A stretch of DNA of 64,000 nt from NCBI RefSeq assembly GCF_000026945.1, contig NC_012860.1:1054001-1118000 (forward strand), given 5' to 3'. How positions within the stretch are numbered: position 1 is the stretch's first letter; every line of letters starts with the position of its first letter. A program made the position numbers and the translations under genes. This document shows positions 1 to 10,700 of the stretch, piece after piece. The notes under the pieces are model-generated. The model saw only the letters and a program-made list of their open reading frames with translations, did no database searches and was not told the origin of the DNA. The DNA is from Candida dubliniensis CD36 (Eukaryota; Ascomycota; Pichiomycetes; Serinales; Debaryomycetaceae).

Positions 1-829
1 TTTGCTTTTCATTATCCGATTTTTCAGTGATATAAGATCTTGTCTCCCAATATTTCCAAGCATCATTCTTGGCAACAATCAGATCGTACAATGCAAACAA
101 ATTTGTTTCTTTAGATTTGAAATATGGATTATCCTTTAAAACTTCTCTCCATTTCCCGTGTCGATATTGTGGCACATTAACATCAAAACCATAAATAAAT
201 TGTGTTGCAACTTTGTTCCATTGTTGATTATCAAAATATTGTTCAAACACTTTTTCATTAGTATCGACATCAAAATTTAAAGTGTTATAGTATTTGGTTC
301 CGGAATTGTAGTATTCAGAATCAGCAACACTTGAATCTTGACTTGGACTAGCATAATCAAAATTCCAAATCAATCCTAATTTCCCTTGTGGTTTTAACAC
401 TCTATGTATTTCTTTCAAACTATCCAAATCAGCAAACCAATGGAAGCCTTGAGCAATTATGACAGCATCCACTGAATTATCTTCAAGGGGAATCTTGTAT
501 GATGATCCAAGAATTTGATTTTTAATTTGAGGGAAATTTTTATTAAATGTCTCCAACATTCCTTTACTTGGTTCCAATACCGCCAAGTTATCCGTCCAAC
601 CATTATTTACCAAGTTTCGGGTGAATTTTCCAGTACCAGCAGCAATTTCAAGAACGTACTTAGAAGTGTCAAACGTAAAGGTACCATCTGGGTTTTTGGT
701 AGCTAGCCCAAGATGGGTTAAAAATGGGTTAACTAAAACCGGCGTGAATGAAGGTCTAAAAACGTCATAGTTGGAGTGGTTTGCATTAAATGAATTGACG
801 GCTGTAGAATTTGCTGATTTTGTCGACAT
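1..829 (-). CDS. Class I SAM-dependent methyltransferase, C-terminus cut by window edge
   Basis: The frame runs open from an ATG at 829 down to the window start, giving about 276 residues and no stop, so the C-terminus lies outside. A glycine-rich SAM-binding motif I (VLEIAAGTGKFT) sits near residue 60, followed by an acidic post-I position (LAVLEPS) and a motif IV-like stretch (DAVIIAQGFHWF), then a HRVLKPQGKLGLIWN strand typical of Methyltransf_11 enzymes. The N-terminal 'NYDVFRPSF' resembles the 'Y...RPSYP' opening of the yeast Crg1/Tmt1 group of small-molecule methyltransferases. The substrate cannot be told from sequence. No targeting signal is visible, so it is probably cytosolic. The start is chosen because it is the first ATG of the frame after a dinucleotide repeat in the leader. 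Confidence 0.85.
   Translation of the reverse strand, partial: MSTKSANSTAVNSFNANHSNYDVFRPSFTPVLVNPFLTHLGLATKNPDGTFTFDTSKYVLEIAAGTGKFTRNLVNNGWTDNLAVLEPSKGMLETFNKNFPQIKNQILGSSYKIPLEDNSVDAVIIAQGFHWFADLDSLKEIHRVLKPQGKLGLIWNFDYASPSQDSSVADSEYYNSGTKYYNTLNFDVDTNEKVFEQYFDNQQWNKVATQFIYGFDVNVPQYRHGKWREVLKDNPYFKSKETNLFALYDLIVAKNDAWKYWETRSYITEKSDNEKQ

Positions 830-834
<5 letters not shown>

Positions 835-860
<26 letters not shown>
835..860. repeat. (GT)13 dinucleotide repeat in the methyltransferase leader
   Basis: Thirteen uninterrupted GT units on the plus strand, (CA)n on the coding strand, end six bases before the methyltransferase ATG. The tract is probably transcribed as part of the 5' leader and is a likely length-variable microsatellite. 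Confidence 0.95.
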
Positions 861-1116
861 TGAATTGAGATCTAACAAAGAAGAAGGAAGAAATTGTTTC
901 TATTAAATAAAGAATCTATATGTCAACGTTCATTTGAATGTTGTGGCCTTGATTTGATTTGGACAAATAAAGTTCCGCACCACCTTATATATTCTGAGGT
1001 CGGCTCTAATAAATTGTTGGGTCGGAGAGCAAGTTAAGTGAGAGCACAAAAATCTAATTAAAGACAGGTTATTCTATTTCTGTTTGAGGCTGTGTGAAAC
1101 AACACTGAACACATAT

Positions 1117-1827
1117 TCATGAATCCCAAAGTAGACTAGTAAATAGCTTCTTTGTATTATCAATTTTCAGTATTCCAAAGGGATTTGAACCATTCAAGAG
1201 TGAATTCACCATTTGAAGATCCCATTTATTACCCCACAAGGCAATAAAAAACAAAACACCCACAAAGATAAAAATGATCGCGATAATTACAATGAATTGA
1301 TCATTAGAATCATAATAATTTGTTTTATTCTGATTGATCGTGGCAACAAATTGTGATCTCCTTTTCAATTCTGCTAATTCTATTGCCAATTTAGTTTTCC
1401 GGCTTAATTTGTTGTCTCCTAACCAATTTCGAATGTCGATATCTTTTATTCGATCGTATTTGACTGGTAATTGTTGTCTTTCCATCAACTCAAAATATTG
1501 GAGGTATGCATTATCATCGTTGGCGATAATAATCTCTTTAATCAAAGATGGTTGGAAATTTGGTGATGTCAATAATTTGAGGAAATTGGATAATCCTACT
1601 ATGGTCATGTGCATGCATTCTTGAATGTAGGTTGCCTTTTTGGTGAATTTGAAATACTTATCATCATTGTAAATGTATATACGCCGTAATAATGAGTCTT
1701 GACAAATTTTGGAAAAACGTGGGTGGGTCAATGCTAATTGTATAAGATCTTTTTGATTCAATGAGTTAACAATTTTCTCTAAAAGTTCATCGGGGAAATC
1801 AACTATAGAAACAAATGTTGACTTCAT
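1117..1827 (-). CDS. Small F-box-like protein with C-terminal transmembrane segment
   Basis: This 236-residue protein opens with an F-box-like region at about residues 8-50 (VDFPDELLEKIVNSL, then LIQLALTHPRFSKIC), the segment that binds Skp1 in SCF ubiquitin ligases. No WD40 or leucine-rich substrate domain follows. Instead there is a single strongly hydrophobic stretch at about residues 178-198 (FIVIIAIIFIFVGVLFFIAL), followed by a short polar tail. That layout suggests a membrane-anchored adaptor. It lies convergent with nothing: the methyltransferase is downstream on the same strand and the peptide precursor upstream. The ATG at 1827 is the only in-frame start before the F-box. I do not recognise a named orthologue; the F-box call is by pattern and the role is inferred. 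Confidence 0.7.
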   Translation of the reverse strand: MKSTFVSIVDFPDELLEKIVNSLNQKDLIQLALTHPRFSKICQDSLLRRIYIYNDDKYFKFTKKATYIQECMHMTIVGLSNFLKLLTSPNFQPSLIKEIIIANDDNAYLQYFELMERQQLPVKYDRIKDIDIRNWLGDNKLSRKTKLAIELAELKRRSQFVATINQNKTNYYDSNDQFIVIIAIIFIFVGVLFFIALWGNKWDLQMVNSLLNGSNPFGILKIDNTKKLFTSLLWDS

Positions 1828-2721
1828 TACTCTTGGTTTTTCTGTTTGTATATGTATATGTCAAGATAAAGAAGATGCAAAGGGAGTTGAGAAATGAATT
1901 AATAAAAAGATGCTTGAAATATGATAGACAAATACAATCTATTATTGTTTTGTTTTTCTTTTTTTTCTTCTCCACATGTAAAGAGGAACTTGTATACGTT
2001 GCAACAAACAAGAACAATAATGATAATCATTTAGCTTTTGTGTCGACAATCTTCTCAGTATTATGAAATCGTCGTGTCGATCTTACAAATCCAGGGATGA
2101 CAAAATTTTGCAATCAATTTTTATTACTTACATATCTTGGATCGTTAAAGTTACATTCATAATTCATTCAAAAGCAATTCACTTATACATTATTGAATTG
2201 GTTTTTTTGAATTATGATAATTCGTTTATATAAAATCAGTTTGAACTCCATTTTATTGCTGGTGCTTGTCGGTTATAAAAGGCACTTTTCATTACCAGTT
2301 TTACTATATTAAAAACAAGTGGCCAAACTTACATCAATTCACGTGTACATACTTTGTCGCCAGAAATAGATTTACTTACCAGTAATTATCATATTTGAAG
2401 TTTGTACTAGCAGTGTTATAAAGAGAATTTATTTATTAAGATCGCTATCCAAAATAGAAAAGTTATGAAGAAGGCATAAATACGGGTATTTAAAAATATA
2501 TCAATAATTAAAATCAAAACAAAATAACTGGTTGCCAATAAAACCATAAAGTTTTGCTAGCCAGTTTCTCTAATAGAAATCGAAAATTAAACCTAAAATA
2601 AAATTATTATTTCTCAAGATTAAATCCGTCTATCCTCTAGATAGATATGGACTGGGTTAAATTAACTTAAGCAAATAACAAAAAGGGGGGGACTGGAAAA
2701 AGTAGAAACTAATCAGTCCAA
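1828..2721. other. Intergenic, upstream of the F-box gene and downstream of the peptide precursor
   Basis: About 0.9 kb with no convincing coding frame. Short open frames near 1800-2066 are AT-rich and overlap the F-box start. A CACGTG palindrome is present at 2340-2345. It should contain the F-box promoter and the 3' end of the precursor transcript. Nothing else recognised. Confidence 0.7.
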
Positions 2722-3669
2722 TTACAAGTCAATAGTGGCTTGAGCACCAACTTCGGCTTGTACAAGGTCTAAGACATTAGCACCAATGTCAGCAGCAACA
2801 GTGTCTCTTTTAGCGGAGGCACTTACATCAGCACCAATACCAAGTTGGACAAGGTTTAAAATGTTGGCAGCAAGTTGGGCAGCAATATCAGCATCAAGTC
2901 TTTTAAGGTCAACTTTAGCATCAGCACCAATACTGGCTTGGATAAGATTTAAAATATTAGCAGCAATATCGGCAGCAGCAGTGGCGTCTGCTCTCTTAGC
3001 AGCAACATTTACGTCAGCACCAATACCAAGTTGAATGAGGTTCAAGATATTGGCAGCAAGTTGAGCAGCAACATCGGCATCGAGTCTTTTAAGGTCAACT
3101 TTAGCATCAGCACCAATACTAGCTTGGATAAGGTTTAAAATATTAGCAGCAATATCGGCAGCAGCAGTGGCGTCTGCTCTCTTAGCAGCAACATTTACAT
3201 CAGCACCAATACCAAGTTGGACAAGGTTCAAGATATTAGCAGCAAGTTGAGCAGCGATATCGGCATCGAGTCTTTTAAGGTCAACTTTGGCATCAGCACC
3301 AACACTAGCTTGGATAAGATTCAAAATGTTAGCAGCAATATCGGCAGCAGCAGTGTCTCTTTTAGCAGAGGCACTTACATCAGCACCAACACCAAGTTGG
3401 GCAAGGTTCAAAATATTGGCAGCAAGTTGAGCAGCGATATCGGCATCGAGTCTCTTTGATTCTTCAACAACAAATTCGTCTCTCTTGGCGGTGACATTCA
3501 CATCAGCACCAATACCAAGTTGAATAAGATTCAAAATGTTGAGAGCAAGTTGAGCAGCTACATCAGCATCGAGTCTTTTGTCGACTTCGGTGGTTGATTC
3601 TTGTGGGATAACAGTGGCTTGAGTGGATAAAGCAAATAATCCTAAGGTGAAGACTTGAGTGAATTTCAT
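2722..3669 (-). CDS. Secreted Kex2-type repeat peptide precursor (KEP-like)
   Basis: The 315-residue protein starts with a signal peptide (residues 1 to about 19, MKFTQVFTLGLFALSTQA). It then carries ten Lys-Arg pairs, ending at residues 32, 63, 73, 104, 133, 164, 195, 226, 257 and 288. Kex2 cuts after such pairs in the late Golgi, so the chain would give nine related peptides of 27-31 residues and one short spacer. Five are type A (core LDADIAAQLA, then NILNL and QLGIGADV); four are type B (core ADIAANILNLIQ, then GADAKVDL). They alternate A-B. Each is alanine/leucine-rich, helical in look and net acidic. The plan resembles other fungal Kex2-processed precursors including the Candida hyphal protein Ece1, but the peptides do not resemble candidalysin: they are acidic and repeated. 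I do not recognise a named gene; function unknown. Confidence 0.85.
   Translation of the reverse strand: MKFTQVFTLGLFALSTQATVIPQESTTEVDKRLDADVAAQLALNILNLIQLGIGADVNVTAKRDEFVVEESKRLDADIAAQLAANILNLAQLGVGADVSASAKRDTAAADIAANILNLIQASVGADAKVDLKRLDADIAAQLAANILNLVQLGIGADVNVAAKRADATAAADIAANILNLIQASIGADAKVDLKRLDADVAAQLAANILNLIQLGIGADVNVAAKRADATAAADIAANILNLIQASIGADAKVDLKRLDADIAAQLAANILNLVQLGIGADVSASAKRDTVAADIGANVLDLVQAEVGAQATIDL
2725..3573 (-). repeat. In-frame tandem repeats encoding alternating A and B peptides
   Basis: The repeat array covers residues 33-315 of the precursor. Two neighbouring 186-base dyads, 3085-3270 and 2899-3084, are nearly identical at DNA level, each coding for one type A plus one type B peptide. 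This points to recent unequal exchange or gene conversion. The outer units have diverged more, and a short spacer peptide (64-73) interrupts the first two A units. Confidence 0.9.
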
Positions 3670-3804
3670 TGTGTCGAGTTGATACTAATAGTTGAAAGCG
3701 AATGGGATGTTAGTTAAAGTAGAATGTGATTATTCCTCTTTTGTTTGTTGATGATAAGAATCGTGAAAAAAAAAATATTCAAGTTCATGGAAGATTATAG
3801 GTGA

Positions 3805-3812
3805 TATTTATA
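3805..3812 (-). promoter_or_regulatory. TATA-like element of the peptide precursor gene
   Basis: On the minus strand this reads TATAAATA, about 140 bases upstream of the precursor ATG, a plausible yeast TATA spacing. AT-rich DNA makes chance matches common. Confidence 0.4.
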
Positions 3813-4880
3813 TTTGAAATTTTAATACTTGTCCATCTTCAAATTGTTGAAAAAACAGAAAGAAACAAAAAAAAAAAAAAAACAAATGGAAATAGATATT
3901 CCAATACCTTTCTCTTATTTTCACAATCATCATTGTTAAAAATGTGGTATATTAAATCCTATTGTCTATTGGGCGTCCATCACAGTATAATGGTGGCTGC
4001 CATAGTTTTGTTCCCTATATTTTTTTCATTAATATTGCAAAAAAAAAACAAAGACAAAAGTGAACACAAAGACCCACAAAAACTAAAAACTAAAAACTAA
4101 ACTTTTTTACCGTCAAGCACAGTGAAAAGAAGACACAAAGTTGATAGCACTAGTAGTGGAGTTAAGAGACTAAACCTACTGCCAAATAGTTGGAATATAC
4201 TTTGATAGAATCCAATTGTATGATCTTAGGTTATTCTTTTTATTCTTATTTCCAAGTCCATTTAGCAACACTATTTTATTTGATCGTGTTTATTTGTTTT
4301 CATTTCCTTATCAGCAGTTGATGAAGTTAGTGATATGTAGAGCAAGGAAACAGTTAAAGTATTACTGTTTTGAAAATAAATTTCCTGTTTCTGTATCATC
4401 ACGTATAAGAAGCTTCTATCAAACAGCCGCCACGTATGACGCCAAAAATAATAAGAACAATAAAAATACAACATATATTGAATTATTGAACTTATTTTTA
4501 AAATTGTTGGCTTAATTCAAATCAGCATAGGGTTACTACAATTTCAGGTTGTCTAAGCTGCAATTGGATAGTAATACACCAATTCGAATTCATCATTTCA
4601 TCTATTAAAAGTGCTTGCCTGGTTGTGCAATAAAGCTATTTACAATCCAGTATTGTGTCTATGGGGGGATGGGTACTATGACTTTGTAAATCTATCTTGT
4701 TTTGATTTTCCACGTTAATGTCAATATGATCAGTCACGCCTGTATAATAATAGCGTTCTATTTTGGTGGCGTCAAGCTTTTGATTGTTTGATCTGCAGTA
4801 GACCAATAACAAGGGCGCATTGTATATGGTTCTTTTTATTTCTATTTGATGCTTTCAACAAACGATACTGTATTGTGTTG

Positions 4881-4886
4881 CACGTG
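4881..4886. promoter_or_regulatory. CACGTG E-box palindrome
   Basis: Palindromic E-box, the core bound by bHLH factors such as Cbf1 and Tye7 in yeasts, about 1.2 kb upstream of the peptide precursor. Binding is inferred only. Confidence 0.35.
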
Positions 4887-4967
4887 CAAACAAAAATAGT
4901 AAATATATGGGTTTCTATCTACTATTTCATTTGTCTAACCATTTAGTCTTGCAAAATATACGCTACT

Positions 4968-4973
4968 CACGTG
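4968..4973. promoter_or_regulatory. CACGTG E-box palindrome
   Basis: Second E-box, 87 bases from the previous one, in the same upstream region. Binding is inferred only. Confidence 0.35.
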
Positions 4974-6163
4974 TGTATGTGGATTAACTGGGTGGGTATT
5001 GGTAATGGTAATTGTTGTGGTTTAATACAAAGTTGTTTTTTGTTTTTTGTTGTTGTTGTTGTTGCTTTTTTTTTTGGTGTGTACACACATTTTCATATTA
5101 ATTTAATTTACCTGTTGAGCATCATTGTGATATTCATTGAGCTAAATTAGGTGAAATAAAGCGATGAACTTTACGTCTATTGTGTTGGTTTAGTTATCTT
5201 TGAAATTTTCAATAAACAGCTTCACCAACAATGATTTTTTTAAATTCATAATCGCGACTAATAATGAAGAACAATTAAGAAGAGTGTAAATCTTAAAATT
5301 CACCTAGTAATTTATTATTTGAACAATAATAACCACTAAGAGTGATTTTATTCTAAAGAAGATCGTAGTAGCAATCGAACAACTCTACCACGTACTATTA
5401 GAGGCAAGCTTTGTGTTCTGAAAATTACTATATTCACCGACAAAATTGAAGGGGATAATGATTAGCCAAATAAGGTTAAGCATATAACAAGATTACCCTT
5501 ACACCAAGAAAAACTGGTATTTCGAGCCTTGGGATTTTCAGTCCACAAATCCTACCAATGTTTAAGGGGGTCACAAGACAAAGGCACCGATGTAGGTCCC
5601 AAGAAAATGAGTTTTGGTACCTTTTACAGGAGGGCCCGTCAAGCTTGTTTCAATTGCCCAATTTATCAGGCAATTTCTTCGGTAATAATATCCCACAAAC
5701 GTAAATAAATAAACAAATGAGATAGATAGATAAATAAATCAGCAAAATCACGAAAATAATAATGTCATATATTTATTGTCGATTAATTGGGAACAATACA
5801 TCAACCTCATATTCTTATATAATTAATGATCGTGTTATCACCACAAAACTGGGAATCTTATCAATATTGACAATTATGAGCCACCAGTTGCACAAAAGTA
5901 GTCAATGTTTCCTGTGGTACAAAAATCAAATTTTACTAGTACTTTGTTCCTTGTAAACTAGTTTATTACCTTAGCCGACAATTAGTATTGTATTCTTGTT
6001 TGCGTCCCTGCTTTCGTTATTTTTTTTTTTTTTTTTTTCGCAATTTCCACTTTTCAAGATTTCCGTTAGCGCCTTGAACATTGGATGAATTAGAGTTAAT
6101 GAAGTTAAGCCTTGGGGAGAGGGCGCCTACCTTTTAAACTTGAATGAAATTCTGACTACATTT

Positions 6164-6169
6164 CACGTG
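6164..6169. promoter_or_regulatory. CACGTG E-box palindrome
   Basis: Third E-box of the long upstream region, about 2.5 kb from the precursor ATG. Binding is inferred only. Confidence 0.3.
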
Positions 6170-7786
6170 TTGAGTTATTTTGTTTATCAGTATCTCTTCA
6201 ACAATTTGTATTATGGGTAATTGTTCCTAGTAAACTTATTTAGCTTATTGTTCTCATTTTCAAGTGTTCGTCAACGAATAAAACTCTGAAACAAGATCAA
6301 TGTGATGGTAGAACAAAGACATTAGAAAACTGGAATAAGAAGAAACTGAAACAGCAACGCAACTATAAAACATTAAAGCTTATATTTACATAGACATTGA
6401 CGAATAGAATATAAGTTTTAAAGACTTATTTGGACTGTGGATTTGATGGTCCGCCTTGAATTTCAAAAGTTGTTGGGTGGCTTTTTTTTTTGTCGCTTTA
6501 TTTTTTTCGGTATATTTTCGATACATTTTTCATTGTAAAGTTTATTCGAAATTAAACTTCTACTACCAAGGCTCATTGGAACATATTTTTATACTTTCAA
6601 TAATTACTTGGAAGGTAAATTAGTATTGTCCTTTTTCTTTTTGGGTTTTATTTGGTCTATAGTTTTATGAATTCGAGAAATTAATAGTTTCTCTCTATAG
6701 TTGTTGTTATCTCTGATTTCCAGATTCACGCCAAGAATATGGGGAAAAAATTACTTTATCTTTTATTGATTTGGATTGATAGCAATTCTAATTAGAATTG
6801 CGATAGCGATGATTGGATGATAACAGTATATTGGTGAACCAATCGTGTTGAAGTATTTTTTTCATCATTGCGAGGGAGTTATCTAATTTCAACTAAACTT
6901 TACAGGATTTAGTTTGACTCTTTCGTTAACACCGACGAAAGATTCAATATTCTTTCCGACTAAAAACAAAATGCAACCATCTGTATTTAGAAGAATGACA
7001 AACGCTCAAAACAGAATTTTAACAATACAAAAAAACTGTGGAATTGTGGAATTAGGGAGTTTCTCGTGGTGTGTATAATTATTAAGAAATGTTGCAACCA
7101 TAACTAAAAGTTTTTGCTACCAATAATATAATTGCATTATTGATAAGAATTACTAAAAATTCGTGTCAAATTTGGGTACATATTCTACGGTTCTATTTTT
7201 GCTTTTTTAATTTTAGTCTTAAGTGGTTATGATACCATCAATTCCACGTCATCTCCTACGTCAACCTAAAAAATTCTCCACAATTTGGGGATTTCCTTCT
7301 CTCCATATGTATTTTGAAAGTGAGAATCGCGCCTACGAATTTTGTAAGAGCAAAAAGAACTGGTCTAATGCAATGCAATGCAACTGGACTAAATTTTAGT
7401 CAAAGAGACAAAAGAATGATAACAATTGTTTTGATAATTGACAGAATAGCATTCATGCTAATCCAAAAAAGTTGATAGAATTAAAAGAAAAGGGAAAATA
7501 AATACATTCTTTTACAATGAAATATCGTTTCTATCGAATATATTAATTTATTACTAATAATAATAACAACCATACAAAATTATAATTGCTATACAAACAT
7601 GCCCTTTATCCTGATAACTAAAAATAAAACCAATAAAATATCATCATGTATCCTTCGTGAATTAGTAACAATAGATAGTCACCAATTGTAAAATTAAAAA
7701 GAAAAAAAAAGTAAACAAACAAACAAATAAATAAATAAACATGGGAACTAATTGTGGAACTCGTGGGTAGTGGGTGGTGGTGGTGA

Positions 7787-10700
7787 TTAGAAAAATCTAA
7801 TCCCATTAGCGTGACAAAATTCATTAATCATAGAAACATTAAACTCATTCCCCAATTTCCTCATACTATAATATAATTCTTTCAATACTGTTAATTTCGA
7901 TTTATATTGGAAAAGATCAACTTCAATAAAATAAAAAGTAACAACATCAGCAAATTCTCCATCATTTATAAAACGATTTAATATAACCGTTAAAAGATCT
8001 GATTTGATCTCGGTTAAAAATCTAATGATTTTCATAAAATTCTCCATTGAAACAGATCCCAATCGTAAAATTTTACACAATTTAATTGTATCAATAAACT
8101 TATTCATCAATTGTGTTTGATTATTGTGATAGGGCAACAACTCAATTAAAACGGAAATCATTTGACCAAATAATTTTTGGGTGTCAATTTTGGTTTCATT
8201 GGATTCGATGATTGTGACCATTTCATCAAATTTCCGTGCTGTTAACAATGAAGTTGCTAAAATGTAAGTTGATTCAAAATTACCAGTTCTATACGGCTTT
8301 ATAGATTCTGATGATTGTAAAGAACACAATACATGACAAAAAGATACCAATTCTTGTAAAGTAATTGAACCTTTATCAGCGAATTTAGAATATTTGTTTA
8401 TAATTTGTCTGGCAGATAAATCTCCAGATTTTAAATCATATCTCAAACATAACTCATGTACTTTATTAGAAGGAGTGATATTCAATTCTTTGAAGTTTGT
8501 TTGAAACTTATTTAAATCAAAATTTAAATCTGCTTCTAATAATAAATGGCCCAAAGGTGCAGGTAAATTTCCTTCCATAGAATCAATTATAGATGCAACC
8601 TTTTCATGTTGTTTAACACTGACTAAATAATTCAAGTATGCAATAATCCATTCAGTATTACGATTAGTTTGGTAAATTGTTTGGAAAAATGAATCATTAG
8701 CAAAAATCTCATGATCAATTGTATCTTTCATTTTCAAACATGTTTGGAATAAAGTTATTAACAATTCATTATCATTGTAAATCTTATTCTCTTTAACAAA
8801 TATACCCACTCCATTAATGACTGGTTCAAAATTGTATTTAACCAATCTTTTCAACAATTCAAGTTTCTTAGATTCTTCACAGTTTGTCATCCAAATACGT
8901 TGCAAAAATTCTTGTATTTCAAATTGAGAATTAAAATTATCTAAAAATTCAAAATTAATAATTATATTCCAAGTTGCAAAATTGAATTTATGGTTTTTAT
9001 TGTACAACTCTAAAAATCTCGGTAATCCTTTGTCAAAATTTAGATTCAATAAATAGCTTAAATCGATATCACATGTTAAGTCCGGTTGAATATCTGATTC
9101 AAATGTGGATAACAAATCCTTACTATTTGATAAAACGTGGTCGTGGTCTTGGTCTCGGTTTGAAATTTGCAATTGTGCTAATCTATGATCCCTATCCATT
9201 TTGATATCTTGTAAAAATTGTGTCATCTCTGGGGTTAATTCAATGTATGAATTTTCTGAATCTTCAAATTCGTCAATAACAAGAGTTTCAAATTCAACAA
9301 TTCTCATGTATAATTCTTGCAGTTCGATGGGGAATCTGTCGTCGAATTTCATTAACTCACGTACCACTAATGTCAATCCATAAATATTATCAGTTTGTAA
9401 ATTAAATGATTCAACTGCTCGGTTGATAAATGGACTATTGAGCAATAAATTAACATTGTATTTGATAACAGCAAGAACAGCACGTTCATCATTTGCCAAT
9501 ATTTCAGGAACTTTGACTGTAAGAAATTGAACAAAATGAGATATGAAATCATTTATATCAGTAGAAGTCTTATAATGTTTAGCTTGAGTTTCCATAACTT
9601 GCCATAATAAACCAAAATAATATTGATTGAAATATTCTTCATCAGTAGTATTATGAAGTACAGCATTATATAAATAATGGAAAGTTTTATTCAATGTGTC
9701 CAAATCAGCAATCAAATGTTCCTTTACCAAAATTTCTTTAATCAATTGGAATGCATGTTCGTGATCACTTTCATCAAGACTTTGTGAAAGCAACACATCA
9801 CGACATGCCTTACCATTGTGTTTCACCATTTCCATAGTTGAAGTATTTTGATAATCAGTCCTTACCATAACACGATTATACACTGACCACATTTCATCAT
9901 GCATGCCATTTTCAGCCAATTTTGTAATCATGTAATTATAGAACCTAACGGGGAAATCCGGCAAATAGGCAACAGAATTGAATTTGACTAATAATTCATA
10001 ACCTTTGGCTAAATCGTTGGTTTTCATAATAAATGCTTTGAGGAAACTACCAATCAAATTACTGATTTGGTGTTTGGATGGTCTATATTTGAATTGTAAT
10101 GATTCTTTATAATCAAGTAAAACATCATCTAATAATTGACTAGCTTCCGTAATAAAATCATTATTCACCAAAGAAGCAATGACTTTCTTATAAGCAATAA
10201 ATGGATTAACTTTACCAAACAGTTTATATTTAGTGTAAGCAGATTCAATCACTTGATATGTCTGTTCTTTATCTAATAATCCAAATTGTGTAAAATACTT
10301 GGATAATTCGAGTATCAATAAATAATAGTCTTTATCGGAAACTCTTGCAACTTGAATCAGATTAACAAATGGTTCAATAATTTGTGGTGTAATCAATTGA
10401 GGATAATTGTATAATAATCTGAGCAAATCGGGTAACAACGCTTGTAAATCTAATTGATTAGAAATTGATGTGAACAATTCAAGACAAATCTGGGCAAATT
10501 CTTGAGATTTTCCATGGACTTCATTGTATTGTAAAATATTATCTGTTGGTATATCTAAGCATTGTAAACTACCATTTAATAATGCAGTTACTACTATATT
10601 GTAAGTCTCTTTGTTGGGCTTAATACCAGCAGCAAGAATATCTTGATAAACTGTCAACAACACAGTTAATTTTCCTTCTATAGAGTCTAAAGTTAACTCA

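Larger units (their letters stand above)
3670..7786. other. Long 4.1 kb intergenic region upstream of the peptide precursor
   Basis: The precursor is read leftwards from 3669 and the next gene (RPM2-like) ends at 7787 on the same strand, so all 4.1 kb lies upstream of the precursor. Open frames here (for instance 3801-4100, 4216-4515, 5762-5956) are short, AT-rich and without recognisable domains. CACGTG palindromes occur at 4881-4886, 4968-4973 and 6164-6169. Poly-T tracts lie near 5060 and 6020, and an ATGCA microrepeat near 7370. No tRNA or transposon end was recognised. Confidence 0.75.

Noticed and set aside
2786..3459. Open frames on the plus strand opposite the peptide precursor
   Set aside because: They are shadows of the repeats: Ala- and Ser-rich by antisense reading, with no start context or signal peptide.
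2722..3669. Identity with the known hyphal toxin precursor Ece1
   Set aside because: Only the signal-peptide-plus-Lys-Arg plan is shared. The peptides here are acidic, repeated in two types and do not resemble candidalysin.
7618..7824. Small frame at the 3' end of the RPM2-like gene
   Set aside because: Overlaps the real C-terminus in another frame, low complexity, no homology recognised.
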